Below, piece after piece: positions 6,657 to 8,547 of a stretch of DNA of 8,547 bases (position 1 is the stretch's first letter; each line of letters opens with the position of its first letter). The DNA is taken from positions 1 to 8,547 of the forward strand of contig JALHDH010000135.1 in assembly GCA_022839105.1 (NCBI GenBank), given 5' to 3'. This stretch comes from a bacterium (GTDB lineage Bacteria > Vulcanimicrobiota > Xenobia > Xenobiales > Xenobiaceae). Made by a program: the position numbers and the translations under genes. The notes beneath the pieces are model-generated. The model did no database searches. It saw only the letters and a program-made list of their open reading frames with translations, and had not been told where the DNA came from.

Positions 6657-7640
6657 ATGTCGCTGCGCCTGGTTCAAGGTCTGCGCTGCCCCTGCTGCGG
6701 GGGGCCGGTTCCGGTGGAGGAGGGGCGGACGCTCACGCGCTGTGGCGGGTGCGAGACCTCGCTGGTCGTGGAGGGGATGGAGGGGCATCCCCGCTACTTT
6801 GTGCCCAATGGCATCCAGAGCTCGGAAGCCCACGAGATCCTCGCCAGGTGGTGGCGCAAGTGGGGCCACGCGGCGGACCTGCGCCGGCGCGCGGTGCTGG
6901 AGGAAGCCTTCCTGGTGTACCTGCCCTTCTGGAGGGTGCAGTCGAAGATCATGGGCTGGGTCTTCGGCCAGGAGAAGCAGCGAACCAAGAATGGCACGCG
7001 CTACGTGAACCGGGAGAAGGAGATCCTGATGCGAGGGGACCTGACCCTGCCGGCCTGCGCCATCCAGGAATTCGGGGTTCGCAGCGTCTGTCTGGTGGGG
7101 GACGAGATCCGCCCTCTGGACCTGGAAGCCCTGGAGCGGGAGGGGATGGTCTTCCAACCCGTATTCCCCGCCGACCAGGCGGTGCGCGACGCCGAGGCCA
7201 TGATGGAACACCAGGTGGAGCAGCGCCACAAACTCGAGAAGGTCTCCTACAAGAACGTCCAGACCGTAGCCCAACGGGTCTGTCTCATCTACTACCCCCT
7301 GTGGGTCATGCGTTACCGCTATGGGGGGAGGACCTACCAGGTCATGATCGACGGGGAGGGGCGCAAGGTCCTCTACGGACGAGCCCCGGGGAACGACCTG
7401 TACCGTGCCGGCCTGCTGGTCGGGTGCATGGCGCTCGGCAACTTCGTGCTGACCACCGTGGGAGCCTTCATCTTCTCGGTCGGCGGGAGAGGCGGCGGGG
7501 AAGTCCTGGCATTCCTCGCCCTGGGTTGCATGGGGATGATGTACTGGGGCTTCCACCAATACCGGAACGGCGGGGAGGTCCTCACCGACGAGGCGGCGCC
7601 CCAGGACTGGACCGAGATTCTTCAGGGTTTCAAGCTATGA
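6657..7640 (+). CDS. Zinc-ribbon membrane protein B, second gene of the operon
   Basis: This encodes 327 residues from ATG 6657, with AGGAAGG about 8 nt upstream inside the end of gene A. The zinc ribbon has C11-x2-C14 and C29-x2-C32. It then matches A block by block: RYFVPNGIQSSEAHEILARW against A's NYRLESTVDGEAAEAALRRW, YLPFWRV against FPFWRF, FPADQAV against IPADSAL, and LIYYPLWVMRYRYGGRTYQV against LVFVPLHRFEYRHREVIYSA. An extra charged insert follows PFWRV (GQEKQRTKNGTRYVNREKE). Two hydrophobic segments lie near 252-274 and 281-299, followed by a 28-residue polar tail. Its TGA overlaps the ATG of gene C as ATGA, implying translational coupling. Paralogy with A is a by-eye alignment. No catalytic motif is visible and the function is unknown. 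Confidence 0.88.
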   Translation: MSLRLVQGLRCPCCGGPVPVEEGRTLTRCGGCETSLVVEGMEGHPRYFVPNGIQSSEAHEILARWWRKWGHAADLRRRAVLEEAFLVYLPFWRVQSKIMGWVFGQEKQRTKNGTRYVNREKEILMRGDLTLPACAIQEFGVRSVCLVGDEIRPLDLEALEREGMVFQPVFPADQAVRDAEAMMEHQVEQRHKLEKVSYKNVQTVAQRVCLIYYPLWVMRYRYGGRTYQVMIDGEGRKVLYGRAPGNDLYRAGLLVGCMALGNFVLTTVGAFIFSVGGRGGGEVLAFLALGCMGMMYWGFHQYRNGGEVLTDEAAPQDWTEILQGFKL

Positions 7641-8239
7641 CCGGAATCCGCCTGGTCCCCCTCCAGTGCCCTCAGTGCCGCCGTCCGCTTGCAGCGGGAG
7701 AGGGGGAACACCTCCTGGCCACCTGTGAGGACTGTGGCACGACCTGCGAGGTGGTCAGGGGCGTCCCCCTGCCGCGGGAGCGGACGATCCACCGACCCCG
7801 GTCGGGTTCGCCGACGGAGTTCGTGCCCTTCTGGCGCTTCGACACCCGGGTTGAGATCTACCAGCGGGAGACGGCCGGGGTGGGCCAGCTCTTCAAGGAC
7901 CTCTTCAACCTGGATCGGGGCAATGGCAAGGCGGAGGTCCGCTTCCTCGTGCCCGCCTTCGAGGTCAACCTGGAGACCTTCAAGAACCTCTCCTTGAAGA
8001 TGCTCAGATTGGGGGAGGAGCGGCTCTTGCCGTGGGAGCCGGCTCCGGCGCTCCGGATCCGTCCCGCCGCCATGAGCATGGACGAGGCCTCCCGCACGCT
8101 GGAGTTCCTGATCCTGACCCTCGAGGCCCAGAAATCCGACATGATGGTCCACCTCGCCTTCCGTGTGGACATCCTGGCCAGCGGCCTGGCGCTCCTGCCG
8201 GCCTCCTCGGCCGGAGAGAGCATGCACCTGCTGGTCTGA
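7637..8239 (+). CDS. Zinc-ribbon protein C, soluble third member of the operon
   Basis: This encodes 200 residues from ATG 7637, which overlaps the stop of gene B by 4 nt; the ribosome site is weak (AGGG), so it probably depends on coupled translation. The start MTGIRLVPLQCPQC parallels MSLRLVQGLRCPCC of gene B, with zinc ligands C11-x2-C14 and C30-x2-C33. It carries the shared motif as FVPFWRFDTRVE, then a charged loop, VPAFEVNLETFKNLSLKMLR, and an SMDEASRTLEFLI segment that may correspond to the PAD-containing helix of A and B. It ends without any membrane segment, unlike its sisters, so it is likely a cytoplasmic subunit held by A and B; that is inference. Function unknown. The stop is TGA 8237-8239. 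Confidence 0.85.
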   Translation: MTGIRLVPLQCPQCRRPLAAGEGEHLLATCEDCGTTCEVVRGVPLPRERTIHRPRSGSPTEFVPFWRFDTRVEIYQRETAGVGQLFKDLFNLDRGNGKAEVRFLVPAFEVNLETFKNLSLKMLRLGEERLLPWEPAPALRIRPAAMSMDEASRTLEFLILTLEAQKSDMMVHLAFRVDILASGLALLPASSAGESMHLLV

Positions 8240-8364
8240 GCTCGGGCCCGCTCGTGTCGGCCCTGCCGCATGGCCCTCTCCCTCATGTCCTGCAGGAGAC
8301 TCCTGGGAAACATGCGGGAACCGGCGTGCTCGAAGACCTGGCCCTGGGGCAAGCCAGCGCGAGG

Positions 8365-8406
8365 AGCCTCCAGAGAGGACCTTCCTGGAGGAGTCCCCTG
8401 GAGGCT
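8365..8406. repeat. 9-bp inverted repeat in the spacer before the GH1 gene
   Basis: AGCCTCCAG (8365-8373) and CTGGAGGCT (8398-8406) are exact reverse complements 24 nt apart, with a nested GGAC/GTCC pair (8377-8380 and 8393-8396). It could be a terminator for the zinc-ribbon operon or a leader structure for the GH1 gene; it also holds the nearest GGAGG to that gene's start. There is no U-run. Confidence 0.35.
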
Positions 8407-8421
8407 GGCCAACTCCCCCTT

Positions 8422-8547
8422 GTGATCGAGCCGTGCCGCTTTCCACCTGATTTCGTCTGGGGGACGGCCACCGCCGCCCTGCAGATCGAGGGGGCCGCCG
8501 ACCTGGACGGCAAGGGGCCGTCGATCTGGGATGACTTCTGCCGGCGC
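8422..8547 (+). CDS. GH1 family beta-glucosidase-type glycoside hydrolase, N-terminal fragment (3' end outside window)
   Basis: Forty-two residues are visible from GTG 8422. They contain the classical N-terminal signature of glycoside hydrolase family 1: FPPDFVWGTATAALQIEGA followed by DGKGPSIWDDFC. In the family, the Gln of the xQIEG motif contributes to the glycone-binding site, and this Gln is present. GH1 enzymes are retaining hydrolases of beta-glucosides and related sugars; the two catalytic glutamates lie beyond the window. No signal peptide is seen, so a cytoplasmic enzyme is likely. The start is uncertain: GTG 8422 fits the usual distance to FP-x-x-F-x-W-G, but the nearest GGAGG (8400-8404) is 17 nt away, which is too far for a good ribosome site. 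It lies 182 nt after gene C, so it may be a separate transcription unit. Confidence 0.9.
   Translation, partial: MIEPCRFPPDFVWGTATAALQIEGAADLDGKGPSIWDDFCRR

Noticed and set aside
6651..7559. 302-residue open frame antisense to zinc-ribbon gene B
   Set aside because: It mirrors gene B almost exactly and is rich in His/Pro/Leu without motifs. Long antisense frames are expected opposite GC-rich genes. Gene B has the zinc ligands, ribosome site and operon spacing.

Overview
The window looks like chromosomal DNA from a high-GC, Gram-negative-type bacterium. Reasons are the strong G/C third-position bias, a classical lipobox on a large FG-GAP protein, a Sec signal peptide on a second exported protein, and good GGAGG-type ribosome sites. 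Uma2-type genes, VCBS/FG-GAP lipoproteins and GH1 enzymes occur together in several such phyla (for example Acidobacteriota, Myxococcota, Planctomycetota). The sequence alone does not let me choose a phylum. I saw no rRNA, tRNA, CRISPR array, transposase or phage gene.

Layout. (1) 1-354, plus strand: C-terminal part of a Uma2-family nuclease-like protein, cut by the window start. (2) 355-572: spacer with an imperfect 46-nt repeat pair and a perfect 13-bp hairpin that probably terminates both converging genes. (3) 573-1982, minus strand: a 469-aa exported protein of unknown function containing an exact 51-bp in-frame tandem duplication. (4) 1983-2318: spacer with two strong hairpins. (5) 2319-4880, minus strand: an 853-aa lipoprotein with one Ig-like domain and 14 FG-GAP/VCBS repeats, plausibly two seven-bladed beta-propellers. 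(6) 4881-5369: divergent intergenic region. (7) 5370-5741, plus strand: a DUF2200 protein. (8) 5890-8239, plus strand: a tight three-gene operon (genes A, B, C; 2-nt gap, then ATGA overlap) encoding three related zinc-ribbon proteins, two with a C-terminal pair of membrane helices and one without. (9) 8240-8421: spacer with an inverted repeat. (10) 8422-8547, plus strand: N-terminus of a GH1 beta-glucosidase-type glycoside hydrolase, cut by the window end.

How the genes may fit together. The two minus-strand genes both encode exported proteins but are separated by hairpins, so they are probably separate transcription units. The most system-like part is the A-B-C cassette. Each protein starts with two CxxC pairs and has a shared PFWR motif about 50-90 residues later. 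The close coupling suggests a membrane-anchored hetero-complex made from diverged paralogues. Its function cannot be read from sequence. The Uma2, DUF2200 and GH1 genes look like ordinary neighbours with no evident link to it.
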